61,042 nucleotides of DNA, taken from contig CAJQQE010000035.1 of assembly GCA_905480395.1 (NCBI GenBank), positions 1 to 61,042 of the forward strand. The letters run 5' to 3'. Below the pieces are notes generated by a model. That model was not told where the DNA came from. It made no database searches and worked only from the letters and a program-made list of their open reading frames with translations. The DNA comes from an uncultured Phycisphaerales bacterium. Its GTDB lineage: Bacteria; Planctomycetota; Phycisphaerae; Phycisphaerales; SM1A02. The position numbers and the translations under genes were made by a program. Of the stretch, positions 8,880-17,292 are shown piece by piece (the first letter of the stretch is position 1; the number at the start of each line of letters is the position of its first letter).

Positions 8880-9731
8880 TCAACCGGCGACGGCGGGAAG
8901 CGACGATTGTAGATCATCTCTTCGCAGGCGGCACACCGGATCATGATGAACGATGGTCGGTGAGAGCCGCCAGGCGCCCCGCTTGACGAGTCGGTGGACG
9001 TGGAGGCCGTCCTCGTTCAGAACCACGCCGAGTGCCGGGCCGGGAACCCCGAAGGCGCCGGTATTGATGATCTCTCTTGAACCGATCCGGCGGATTCCGG
9101 CGCGATGCGAGTGTCCCACGATCACCACACGGCTGCGCGGGGCATGTCTTTCCGCGAAGGCATTCACTTTCCTCGGATTGCTAATCCAGAACCGAGTGAT
9201 GGCCGCCATCTTCCGGGGCTTCCGGAGGACGCCCAGGATAGAGGTGGGCGTTCCGAGATCACCGTGGGCCAGCCACTCTGCGGCCGCCGCTTCGCGGCAT
9301 GCGTGGAAGATACCGGCGAGGGAATCTCGTTCTTCTTCTTGTTGACTGTTCTCGACTTCGCGGCGTCGATCTCGGATGATCGAGGCGGAGTCGGACCAAG
9401 GCGCCAGTGCCGGATCGATGGCATCGCCATGGGTGACGAAGACGGAATCGTCGGCCAGCATCAGGTGTCGGTCGGGCGAGAGTTGTGGGTCATGATTCCC
9501 TGACAGAAGCACGAGCCTGGTTCCCGAACGACGGCAACGTTCCCGCAGTGCTTCCAACTCACGGGATGCGGTTTCGGCCCATTGATCGATATGAAGCTCG
9601 GCGGCATCTCCATTGATAATCAAGACGGATGCGGCATCCACAAGGGGGGCCACCTCTTCCGCGGTCTCGACCATCCGTGATCGACCGAGATGAAGATCCG
9701 AGATGATCAGGACCGGACGCTTGTCTGACAA
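8880..9731 (-). CDS. Calcineurin-like metallophosphoesterase, LpxH-like
   Basis: This is a dinuclear metallophosphoesterase with all five motifs in order: ISDLHLG, INGDAAELH, LSGNHDPQ, a VTHGDAID segment, and GHSHRAG. The GDAAELH arrangement recalls UDP-2,3-diacylglucosamine hydrolases (LpxH, lipid A synthesis) and related broad-specificity enzymes, so lipid A processing is possible but unproven. The upstream part of the open frame is antisense-like sequence shared with the GGDEF gene, so I start at the TTG at 9731, four bases past the GGDEF stop; a GTG at 9773 is the alternative. It ends one base from the convergent HMG-CoA lyase stop. Co-transcription with the diguanylate cyclase hints at a signalling role. 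Confidence 0.85.
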   Translation of the reverse strand: MSDKRPVLIISDLHLGRSRMVETAEEVAPLVDAASVLIINGDAAELHIDQWAETASRELEALRERCRRSGTRLVLLSGNHDPQLSPDRHLMLADDSVFVTHGDAIDPALAPWSDSASIIRDRRREVENSQQEEERDSLAGIFHACREAAAAEWLAHGDLGTPTSILGVLRKPRKMAAITRFWISNPRKVNAFAERHAPRSRVVIVGHSHRAGIRRIGSREIINTGAFGVPGPALGVVLNEDGLHVHRLVKRGAWRLSPTIVHHDPVCRLRRDDLQSSLPAVAG

Positions 9732-9735
9732 TGGT

Positions 9736-11163
9736 TCAGGCCTTGTCGGAGGAATTCGAAGAATGGTCGTCACGGCATCGGGACCTGGCACCAGGGCCGA
9801 AGGTGATCGCATTTTTGCCGGATCGTTTTGATTCCAGGGCGAGTTGATCGGCATGTCGCAGCAACGAAGGGACGTCGTGACCGTCCCATGGAAACGTGGC
9901 GAGCCCGGCAGAAATGCTGAGGGTTCCTGGCGCTTCCACTCCGAGTTTGGGGAATCGGAGATCGCAGACCTGAGCCTGAAATCGATGCGCGATTTGTTCG
10001 ACCGATTCCGGGGGTGTGGAATGTTCGCCACGAGGTCCTTCGGTATCGCTAAAGATGACCACGAATTCGTCGCCGCCGATCCGGAAGACGTGATCTCCAC
10101 GGCGAATCGTGGCCCGAAGGAGTGCCACCGTTTCGCACAGGACCTGATCGCCAGCTTCGTGGCCATAGAGATCGTTGTAGGTTTTGAAGTTGTCGATGTC
10201 GAACACCATCAACGTCACGATACGACGTTCGCGCCTCGCGGAGCCGAGGGTTTCGAGAAGGACTCGTTCAAAGGCCCGCCGATTGCCCGCGTCGGTGAGT
10301 TCGTCCGTCTCGCAGAGTTCCTCGAGGCTTCGGACCTGATGATCTAACGCGAGCCAGTGTCCGAGCCACTCTGCCCATCGGCCGAGATCCTCATCTCCGA
10401 TCGATGAGGAGACGAGAAGCCCCATGGTGCGTCCCCGATGGAGGATCGGAACGCTCGATCGCGGATCATCGTCGGAGTCGTCCTCGGGCTCGAGAAGATG
10501 GACGTCGCGAGTTCCCAAGTGGGACCGAATCATGGCCAGGCACATTGAACGAAGCATGCCATCATCGGCCATGATGCATTCGACCAGATCGACGTCGCCG
10601 AGATTCTCCAAGGGCAGCTGGGGTTCCAAAGTTGGCGATGGCGGTTCGGGCTCGTTTTCGAGAATCGCTGGCGGTGTCTGCGGGTGACGGGAGGGATTCT
10701 TGTCTTGGATCGACTCATCTGATGAGGTCGGAGGTTCGGTGGGCTCGACCGCGGGGAGTCTGTCACCCAGTGCCCTTCGCAGCCTCGCGAGCGTTGTCGG
10801 GGTTTCGATCGCATCGTCAAAGCCAGCGGCCAGTGCGGTGTCAATGGCATCCTGACGTCCTGAGGGGACGAGCAGTACGAGTCGAACTCGACCATCCACA
10901 ATTCGAAACGCTTCGACGATTCGAGTTGCGGTGTACTCCGGAATGGTGATCGGGACGAGAACGGTATGGATACCCGCATCCGCCCGGCAGAGACCGACCA
11001 TCGCGACGGCTTCGTAAACGTCGTCGACGATCTCGGTGTGATCCAGCGCGATCTCACGAATCAAATCGAGGGTGTTTGATCGGTCGATCCCGCCATCGAC
11101 GACGAGAATTCGCTCGGCACTTCCGCGGTAGACGTCAGTTTCTATGGGAGCAGGGCGAGTCAT
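9736..11163 (-). CDS. Pseudo-receiver / GAF-like / GGDEF diguanylate cyclase
   Basis: The C-terminal domain (about 285-455) is a canonical GGDEF domain that makes cyclic di-GMP. The catalytic IGGDEF is at 362-367 and an RRGD inhibitory (I-site RxxD) motif is five residues before it. TDELTDAGNRRAFE and FDIDNFKTYND are also present. Residues 17-135 look like a response-regulator fold, but the acidic pair is replaced by VVDGG and the phospho-acceptor strand reads TVLVPITIP, without the Asp. A Pro/Glu-rich linker (137-185) leads to a region near 190-275 that may be GAF-like. The ATG overlaps the stop of the preceding gene (ATGA), and the phosphoesterase follows four bases on. Input is unlikely to be phosphotransfer. 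Confidence 0.9.
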   Translation of the reverse strand: MTRPAPIETDVYRGSAERILVVDGGIDRSNTLDLIREIALDHTEIVDDVYEAVAMVGLCRADAGIHTVLVPITIPEYTATRIVEAFRIVDGRVRLVLLVPSGRQDAIDTALAAGFDDAIETPTTLARLRRALGDRLPAVEPTEPPTSSDESIQDKNPSRHPQTPPAILENEPEPPSPTLEPQLPLENLGDVDLVECIMADDGMLRSMCLAMIRSHLGTRDVHLLEPEDDSDDDPRSSVPILHRGRTMGLLVSSSIGDEDLGRWAEWLGHWLALDHQVRSLEELCETDELTDAGNRRAFERVLLETLGSARRERRIVTLMVFDIDNFKTYNDLYGHEAGDQVLCETVALLRATIRRGDHVFRIGGDEFVVIFSDTEGPRGEHSTPPESVEQIAHRFQAQVCDLRFPKLGVEAPGTLSISAGLATFPWDGHDVPSLLRHADQLALESKRSGKNAITFGPGARSRCRDDHSSNSSDKA

Positions 11164-11780
11164 GCCGTTGGGGTACCCCCGGAGAGTCCGAGCGTCGGCG
11201 GTTCTTCGGGGCCATCTCCGTCGGCGCCTTCGAAGAGGTCCAGAAGATCCTGCATTTCTTCATCCGAGATCGTGGTCAGTTTCGCGGGTTCGCCAGTCGC
11301 CGCCGGGCTGGCTTCTTCGGTGAAGGCATCGGGGGGCGGGGACACATCTCCGTTGATCACGACCGAGGGAGATGTTTCGGGCTGATCGAGCTGATCGAGC
11401 TGATCATGCTGATCATGCTGGCCAGCGTAGACCTCAATCGCCACCCGTTCGGTGCAGACCCAGATACCGACGCTGGGCAGAATATGGCGGATCGTTTGGA
11501 AGAGCGGTGAGAGATCGCGCCAGACGTCTCGATTAACGACCACGAGTACGGTTCGCTCGTCCGCGTCAGGCGACCACTCCGCACGCATTCGTCGACTTCG
11601 CTCCAGCGTGGAGAGTCGGGCCAATGCGAGCAGCGGGTGTTCCGCTCGATCCACGGTCGAGGCCGGTTGCTTCAAGAGATTGAGTAACTGTTGAGGGGGG
11701 TGTTCGCCGGGGGAGATCAACACCACGCATCGCACGAGCGAGGCGTCGTCGTCGATCTGTCTGGCGGACGTGTGAGGCAC
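11160..11780 (-). CDS. Unknown protein upstream of the GGDEF gene
   Basis: The 206-residue product has a possible alpha/beta part in its first 120 residues (hydrophobic strands CVVLISPG and TVLVVVNRDVW, with helices between), not unlike a degenerate receiver fold. An acidic, repeat-containing tail follows, in which a 9-bp array (11382-11420) encodes QHDQHDQLDQLDQ, and the end is EEMQDLLDLFEGADGD. I start at a GTG (11780) because GGGAG stands eight bases upstream; the open frame runs further to 12071 without supporting features. The stop overlaps the ATG of the pseudo-receiver GGDEF protein, so the two probably act together. No family is recognised. Confidence 0.65.
   Translation of the reverse strand: MPHTSARQIDDDASLVRCVVLISPGEHPPQQLLNLLKQPASTVDRAEHPLLALARLSTLERSRRMRAEWSPDADERTVLVVVNRDVWRDLSPLFQTIRHILPSVGIWVCTERVAIEVYAGQHDQHDQLDQLDQPETSPSVVINGDVSPPPDAFTEEASPAATGEPAKLTTISDEEMQDLLDLFEGADGDGPEEPPTLGLSGGTPTA
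11382..11420. repeat. 9-bp tandem repeat array, 4 units
   Basis: Two units of CTGATCGAG are followed by two of CTGATCATG and a partial fifth (CTG). The array is inside a coding region and keeps frame, giving Gln-His-Asp/Gln-Leu-Asp triplets on the minus strand. The change in the second half of the unit suggests stepwise duplication after a point change. Confidence 0.9.
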
Positions 11781-11980
11781 TTCGGAGTCTCCCAACTTGA
11801 AGTCTAGCACCCGCTTCTTTAAATGCTGATCGAAGTTGTAAACGGAGCTCGGAGGGCGAGAAATTCCTTGAATATCGGAATGCTCGCGGGATCGAACGCC
11901 CTCAGCACCGTCCGATTTCGAGGTCAATCTCCGCCCGGTGCGGCGAAAACGGTTCCAGTCGATGACCTCATGGTCGTCGC

Positions 11981-12658
11981 TCAAGAGGAATCCCCCGCAC
12001 GACAAGCATCGAGGAGCGACTGAAAAACGGCCATTCCAGTTCGGGGATCGTCGGATCGTTCGGGGTGCCATTGAACGCCGAGCAGGAACTTTCGTTCGGT
12101 CGACTCGACGGCTTCGATGACGCCGTCCGGTGCTTCGCCAACGACCGTCAACCGCCCGGGATGATCAAGTGCTTGGATGTGATGACTATGGACGCGTCCA
12201 GTGAATCGAGTTCCCGTGACGTCATGAACCGATCCATCGCGATGCTGGTCTGCCGTTTGAAGACGATCCGGAAGATGCTGGTCCAGTCGGCCGCCTGCGT
12301 GGAGCCCGAGCATTTGCATTCCGAGGCAGATCCCCAGCACCGGCATCTCGGGATACGAGCATTCGAGTGCATCGAGGAGTTCAAGTTCGAAGGTCTGTCT
12401 CACCGGATCGATGAGATTGGCACTGGGGTGGACCGGTTCCCCGAAAGCGGTGGTGTCAGGATCGTCGCCGCCGCTGAAGATGATGCCGTCCAGGCGGGCC
12501 AGCACGGCCGGGCCAGAACCCGGAAGTGGGAAGAGTGGAACCGCAATTCCGCCGCACTCGGCGATCGATCGCGCGTATCCGCATCGGAGGCGGGCCTGAT
12601 CCTTCACGAGGTCGGTGGTGACACCGATGAGTGGGAGATGATGGGTCTTGGGTGTAAT
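11981..12658 (-). CDS. Class I glutamine amidotransferase, gamma-glutamyl hydrolase (PuuD/C26) type
   Basis: This is a peptidase C26-type amidotransferase domain, related to gamma-glutamyl-GABA hydrolase PuuD. It has SGGDDPD, the nucleophile elbow GICLGMQML (Cys) and LGVQWHPE (catalytic His and Glu). The first canonical start is a GTG at 12607, but that would cut off the conserved first strand: the same frame upstream reads LPLIGVTTDL, matching family N-termini (PVIGV or PLIGI). Between this segment and the upstream in-frame stop there is no ATG, GTG or TTG, only ATT (12658, 12667) and ATC codons. I place the start at ATT 12658 (225 residues) as the best guess; a sequencing error is the alternative. 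Substrate unknown. Confidence 0.8.
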   Translation of the reverse strand: MTPKTHHLPLIGVTTDLVKDQARLRCGYARSIAECGGIAVPLFPLPGSGPAVLARLDGIIFSGGDDPDTTAFGEPVHPSANLIDPVRQTFELELLDALECSYPEMPVLGICLGMQMLGLHAGGRLDQHLPDRLQTADQHRDGSVHDVTGTRFTGRVHSHHIQALDHPGRLTVVGEAPDGVIEAVESTERKFLLGVQWHPERSDDPRTGMAVFQSLLDACRAGDSS

Positions 12659-12667
12659 GGTGAAAAT

Positions 12668-12959
12668 CTCAAGCCAGAACCTAGGACCGGTCTACGACAT
12701 CTAGACCGGGGATCGCGTGTGACTTCTGATCTTGGAGATGGCCGTGCCGAAGCACGGTGGACGTATCTTCCCCGAATTCGTTGATATTGCAAGAGAACTT
12801 GTTCAAGTGGTGCGATTTCGCTACGCTGTTCTGTTCGTCGCCGCCATGGGGCCGGACCCATCGCGGCTGTCTTCAAAGGGCCCTCCTCAGGTGGGCCACG
12901 GACATCCAAGGCAATGGACCGGGGAAACCCCGGGCCCTTCTCACCGGAATCGATCACTT
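12668..12959. promoter_or_regulatory. Divergent intergenic region with hairpins, leader of rpsR
   Basis: This 292-base stretch lies between the divergent amidotransferase and rpsR genes. It holds an 8-bp perfect inverted repeat (CCGGTCTA 12687-12694 with TAGACCGG 12702-12709) and a compact hairpin (CCGGGG-AAA-CCCCGG, 12919-12933) about 27 bases before the rpsR ATG. The latter could influence rpsR translation. I recognise no named riboswitch or leader, and no convincing -35/-10 pair. Confidence 0.35.
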
Positions 12960-13190
12960 ATGAGCCAGTTTCAAGCAGCCCCCACGATCCCCCTCAAGAC
13001 CGGTACCGACGGCAAAGAGTACGTCGACTACAAGTCAGTTGAGGACCTCCGCAGAATGATGACCCCCAACGGGAAGATCTACACCCGCAAGCGCCTCGAC
13101 GCCTCGGCTCGAGAGCAGCGGCGGGTTGCTCAGGCCATCAAGCGAGCTCGCTACATGGCCTTGCTTCCCTACACCAGCGCTACGCTCTGA
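12960..13190 (+). CDS. rpsR: 30S ribosomal protein bS18
   Basis: A 76-residue basic protein carrying the bS18 core: YVDYKSVEDLRRMMTPNGKI, then the RNA-binding QRRVAQAIKRARYMALLPY near the C-terminus. In the 30S platform it pairs with bS6. In most bacteria rpsR lies between rpsF/ssb and rplI; here it stands alone, between a divergent amidotransferase gene and a strong bidirectional terminator. The open frame extends upstream to 12732, but homology and size fix the start at the ATG at 12960. The C-terminal cysteine-containing end of many bS18 proteins is absent. Confidence 0.95.
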   Translation: MSQFQAAPTIPLKTGTDGKEYVDYKSVEDLRRMMTPNGKIYTRKRLDASAREQRRVAQAIKRARYMALLPYTSATL

Positions 13191-13260
13191 GGGCGAATCG
13201 GGCGTTCTCACGGTCTTGTTCATCGAACGGGTCTGACGAAGATTGCCAAATCACGATCGA

Positions 13261-13303
13261 AAGAAAACGAGAAGAAGCCCTTTGGGCGTCTTCTCGTTTT
13301 CTT
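13261..13303. terminator. Bidirectional intrinsic terminator after rpsR
   Basis: A 15-bp perfect stem (AAGAAAACGAGAAGA at 13261-13275 with its complement at 13289-13303) encloses a 4-bp GCCC/GGGC stem with a TTT loop. The A-rich and U-rich flanks of the outer stem supply U-tracts in both directions. It separates rpsR (plus) from the convergent TPR gene (minus). Confidence 0.85.
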
Positions 13304-13365
13304 AGTGTGGCCCCGGTTTCCCTCTAAACCGACCGAATTCGGTCGATCCAGAATCCGCAATCGTT

Positions 13366-14745
13366 TCAGTGATCCGGCCGACGGCGAATTCTCTTGAGTG
13401 CTCGAAGAAGTGCGGATCCGGTGAGTCGCGGGAGTCCGAGCGACCACGTCCAAGCAAGTCGGGTCCAGAGTCGAGATCTGAGGCGACGAAGGCCGGGATC
13501 AAGCGGCGCCTCCGCCAGTCCACGCTTCGCCCAGATGAAGGCAGACATGAAACGCCCCTCCTCCATGGCGGCGACGGAGATGTTGTGCATACTGCGAATA
13601 CAGGTGGGATCCTGTCGAAGCACCCGACGAGAGATCGTGACGCCGCCTGCGATATCCCCCAGCCGATATCGACACACCGCCAGGCGTCGGAGCACTTGGA
13701 GATCCTCTGGTTGCTCGACCGCCAGTCGTTCGAAGAGCGGAAGTGATTTTGTGGTCGTTCCGACTTCGAGCAGCATGTCGGCAAGATGGAACGTCTCCTC
13801 GAACGTCTCTTCCGGTTGGATTCTGTCGAACGCATCTTCCAGTTGGAGGCGGGCTCTTTCGGGTTCTCCGCACCCAAGGAGCGCTTCCGCAAGGCGTCGG
13901 CGGATGAACGGCATGTCCGGGTCAAGTCGGCGAGCAATCTCGAATTCCACCCGAGCCTCGTCGAACCGGCCGAGTGAAAGGGCGGTCAGTCCAAGTTCCC
14001 AGTGGGCGGCAAGGTGAGCCGGTTCGATCTCGAGGACTCGTCGAAAACGATCCACCGCTTCCGGGTGCCGATTCAGTCGGACCAAAAGCCGCCCGCAGGC
14101 AAGTAGCGACTCGATCGAGGCTGGATTTTCGCGCAGCTCGGCCATATGAAGTTGAAGGGCTCGCTCGGGCTTTCCGGTCGCCCCGAGAATCGAGGCGATG
14201 CGAGACCGAAGTCGCGGCATACTCGGGGCTTGTCGCATGGCTTCTCGGTAGCACCAACTCGCGCGATCATATGCGTTGAGTTCGGCCTGCAAATCACCCA
14301 TCGCCACGAGACAGGAGGGCATCTCTTCGAATGTCTGTTGCGCCAAGAAGTAGGCGATCTCAGCATCTTCGAACCGTTCGAGCCGTTGGAGGGCGGCGAT
14401 TCGGACGGCATGGATCTGTTCTTCGGCCTCAGGGAATTCGATGGCCCGCTCGGCATGATCAAGGGCTTCTTGGGGCCGGTCGAGTCGGAGGGCGATTTCG
14501 GCCGAGGATGCCATCGGTTGAACATCTTCAGGCAGAAGCACGGCCGCTTGACGCATCGAGGCGAGCGCCTCCTCGAGTCGGTCGACAGATTCGAGGACCA
14601 GCGCGAGCGCGGCATGCCATTCACCTCGAACGGGATCAATCTCGATGGCCCGCCGGATCTCCGCCTCTGCTTCGGCCCCTCGGCCTCGCGCCAGCAGCAG
14701 CTCAGCACGTTCGGCGTGTTCTTCGGCTTGGTGCCAATCGCCCAT
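13366..14745 (-). CDS. Tetratricopeptide-repeat protein
   Basis: A 459-residue protein built almost wholly of TPR units: successive 34-residue helical pairs with the pattern A-x-x-x-L-x-x-x-P, such as GRGAEAEAEIRRAIEIDP, DRPQEALDHAERAIE, NRHPEAVDRFRRVLEIEP and GRFDEARVEFEIARRLDP. No signal peptide or membrane segment is seen, so it is probably a cytoplasmic scaffold for protein interactions. The C-terminal 40 residues are basic (ALKRIRRRPDH). The frame continues upstream to 14985, but the TPR pattern starts right after the ATG at 14745 and the upstream residues look non-coding. The partner is unknown. It is divergent from the HEAT-repeat exported protein. Confidence 0.85.
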   Translation of the reverse strand: MGDWHQAEEHAERAELLLARGRGAEAEAEIRRAIEIDPVRGEWHAALALVLESVDRLEEALASMRQAAVLLPEDVQPMASSAEIALRLDRPQEALDHAERAIEFPEAEEQIHAVRIAALQRLERFEDAEIAYFLAQQTFEEMPSCLVAMGDLQAELNAYDRASWCYREAMRQAPSMPRLRSRIASILGATGKPERALQLHMAELRENPASIESLLACGRLLVRLNRHPEAVDRFRRVLEIEPAHLAAHWELGLTALSLGRFDEARVEFEIARRLDPDMPFIRRRLAEALLGCGEPERARLQLEDAFDRIQPEETFEETFHLADMLLEVGTTTKSLPLFERLAVEQPEDLQVLRRLAVCRYRLGDIAGGVTISRRVLRQDPTCIRSMHNISVAAMEEGRFMSAFIWAKRGLAEAPLDPGLRRLRSRLWTRLAWTWSLGLPRLTGSALLRALKRIRRRPDH

Positions 14746-14997
14746 AGTGGATGATCTCGGAAAGGAGCGGGAGCCGGAATAGGAGAACGGTCGATGAGGG
14801 GGATAGACTAAGGGGAATCCAAACGCCGCTCCCAATTGGTCTCGTTTGGGTGGTCCGAGAACTCGGACGAGATTCTGAGCAGGGGTGGAAGATGTGGATT
14901 CTTGAAGCCTCTGGTGGGGAGGCGACATTGGAACGAACGAATTTCGATGATGGAAGTATCGACGGAATGCCCTCTGGACCCCCAATTGCAGACCCTC

Positions 14998-15023
14998 GCC
15001 GAGGATGCCGAGGATGCCGAGGA
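14998..15023. repeat. 9-bp tandem repeat directly before a start codon
   Basis: GCCGAGGAT occurs twice, followed by GCCGAGGA running straight into the ATG at 15024. If that ATG is the start, the repeat lies in the untranslated leader and supplies the purine-rich GAGGA ribosome-binding sequence several times over. Confidence 0.85.
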
Positions 15024-17126
15024 ATGACCCGCCCTCTCTTTGGGACGCCTCGCGGTCTCTCGCTGGCCACCATGATTGGTGTGATGCTCAGCGGAAACCT
15101 CACCTGCGCCGCGACCTCCAAGTCGACGGAAGCGGCTGAAAGACGTCGTTCTGTGGCGAACGTTGGATTCGACGAGGACGTGTCGTACCTAGTTTCGATT
15201 CTCGAGAATACCGCGGTACCTCGGGACCTCCGGGTCGGTGCGGCGAATCGACTTTCCAGACTTGGCTCGCCGGAGGCCGCCGAAGCGATCGGTGAGGCGC
15301 TGGAACTCGGATCGGACCTCACTCGCCAAGTGGTTATCGAAGGGATTCGGGCGAGTGATCGTACGACCGAACGAGTGGTGAGCCGGGTGTGCTCGGCGGC
15401 CCTCGCCGGCCTCGTCCCCCTCGACGCCGCCGCATTCATCATCGGACGATCCGGGGCGATCGCCATCGATGATCTTGTGGCCCGGCTCGACGAAGAGATC
15501 GATCCAAAGCGACGTGAGATCGGGTTCGAACTGCTGGGTCGGATCACTGACCCCGCGGCGGCCCGTTCGCTCGTCGAACTCATGCAGCAGAGCGATCTCC
15601 AAACCGTCGATGCCCGCGCGATCGACGCCGCCCTCCGTCGATGGTCAGATTCCAGCTCGTCGCGATCGCCCGCAGGCTGGGAGTCGTGGTGGTCCCGAAT
15701 GAATATCGACGGGAGCGCTTCGCAAGCCCTCGGCCAGTTGGTCGAGCGGATTGATCGCGAGAATCAGAGGGCGAACGATGCAGAGAGTCGGGCCGCGGGC
15801 CTGGCCGAAAGACTTGCAGAACTCCATGCCCGCACGCTCGCCACGCTCAACGAAGAAGATCGAGATGTTCGCATTCTCTCGCTTCTCGTCGACGAAGAAG
15901 TCATCCTTCGAGCAGTTGCCATCGCTCAGGTTGAGCGAATACTTCGCAATGGACGAATACTGCCGGACGCGATTCGTGGGGCCTTGTCTCTTTGTCTGGA
16001 CGATGTCGATCCGACGATTCGAATCACCGCGGGTCGGGTTCTCGATACCGCTGGGGGCGAGGATTTCGGGGCGAAACTCGTTGATTCACTCGCCGACGAG
16101 GATGATCCAAAGGTGCTGGCCGCTGGTCTCGAACTTCTTGGCAATCGTCCACAGCCCAAAGTTGTCCCGTTTGCAATCAAGATGCTCGGTCATGCGGACC
16201 CTACCGTCGCTCGCTTCAGCGCTCGCGCGCTTGGTGCCGTGGCGATGGCCGGATTGGTGACTGAAGATGAGTTCGTGGCGATTCGCACGGCGATTCCCGC
16301 ACAGCCCTCATCCATGAACCGTGAGATCGCCCGGCTCGCAGTTCTGGCGGCACAGGATCCCTCGGCTGCTGCGGTCGTTGATCTCTTGGAGGTTGATGAT
16401 GTGCAGGTCCGGCGAGGTGCTGCGGAAGGCTTCCGGGCCCGTGGTCATCGAGAAGTCCTGCTCGCGCGAGCGACGACTCCAGAAGTGCGTCGAATCGCCT
16501 GGCAAGCCTGGGCTGAACCACCGTTCATGGTCGCGAATCTTGAAGCGATTTTGGAACTTCGGCCGGCCGCAGATGTCGACGAATCGAATCTCACAACATG
16601 GCAGTCGGCCGTGGCTCGGATCTTCGAAGGAGTTCCGGCCGGCGACGTGGTTCGACTCGATGCGATCCTCGCCGATGATCCCGTGCAGTTCGAGGCCCGC
16701 CGCGTCGCGCTGGCGCGGGCGGCAGTTGCGCCGGAGATCTCTCGGGAGCAACGTCTGGCCGCGGCGCGACGGCTCGCCCGTCGGTTGATCGAGACGGGAA
16801 GGCCCATCGAAGCTGCGACAGAATTGAAACTGCTCGGCGCGACGGCGGACTCTCCTCTGGGCGACGATCTCTTCGAGGCGCTCCTTCTTGCGGAAGCTTG
16901 GGAGGACGCCGCGGGCATTCGCCCGGATGCCGAGGTCTGGGTCAACTTTCTTGAAGGTCGGATCATTGCAGAGCCGGCCATCGCCAAGTTGATTCTTGCC
17001 GAGATCGATCGACGTTTCGGGGGCCAACTCAAAGACCCTCAGATCGTGACGGTGGAAGCCGCCCGAGGCGTGCTCGTTGACGCGGCGCCGGGTTCGGAGC
17101 GGGATTCGATCGGCGGAGACGCCTGA
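15024..17126 (+). CDS. Exported HEAT-repeat protein
   Basis: I start at the ATG at 15024 because it puts a basic then hydrophobic export signal (RGLSLATMIGVMLSGNLTCAA) at the N-terminus; the open frame runs on upstream to 14751 with residues that look non-coding. The signal ends near a Cys but the box NLTC is not a good lipobox, so either a lipoprotein or a cleaved protein is possible. After it come paired-helix repeats of HEAT type (LRVGAANRLSRLGSPEAAEAIG, TIRITAGRVLD, PTVARFSARALG, VQVRRGAAEGF). A coiled-coil-like stretch lies near residues 230-280 (LVERIDRENQRANDAESRA). The 700-residue product is likely a periplasmic scaffold. No enzyme motif is seen. Confidence 0.8.
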   Translation: MTRPLFGTPRGLSLATMIGVMLSGNLTCAATSKSTEAAERRRSVANVGFDEDVSYLVSILENTAVPRDLRVGAANRLSRLGSPEAAEAIGEALELGSDLTRQVVIEGIRASDRTTERVVSRVCSAALAGLVPLDAAAFIIGRSGAIAIDDLVARLDEEIDPKRREIGFELLGRITDPAAARSLVELMQQSDLQTVDARAIDAALRRWSDSSSSRSPAGWESWWSRMNIDGSASQALGQLVERIDRENQRANDAESRAAGLAERLAELHARTLATLNEEDRDVRILSLLVDEEVILRAVAIAQVERILRNGRILPDAIRGALSLCLDDVDPTIRITAGRVLDTAGGEDFGAKLVDSLADEDDPKVLAAGLELLGNRPQPKVVPFAIKMLGHADPTVARFSARALGAVAMAGLVTEDEFVAIRTAIPAQPSSMNREIARLAVLAAQDPSAAAVVDLLEVDDVQVRRGAAEGFRARGHREVLLARATTPEVRRIAWQAWAEPPFMVANLEAILELRPAADVDESNLTTWQSAVARIFEGVPAGDVVRLDAILADDPVQFEARRVALARAAVAPEISREQRLAAARRLARRLIETGRPIEAATELKLLGATADSPLGDDLFEALLLAEAWEDAAGIRPDAEVWVNFLEGRIIAEPAIAKLILAEIDRRFGGQLKDPQIVTVEAARGVLVDAAPGSERDSIGGDA

Positions 17127-17292
17127 TTCTGGGAGCGGTCCCTGTTGGTGTGGTTCCGCCTCCGTTACCATCCCCGGCTCGCTGGATCACGTTTCGCTCC
17201 GTCGTGGCCGAGTTTCCATGGCTTCGCGCGCGACTCAGTTGATTACCCCGCTTTGTCATCCGGTCATTCCATCAAACATCAGGAGTTAGATC

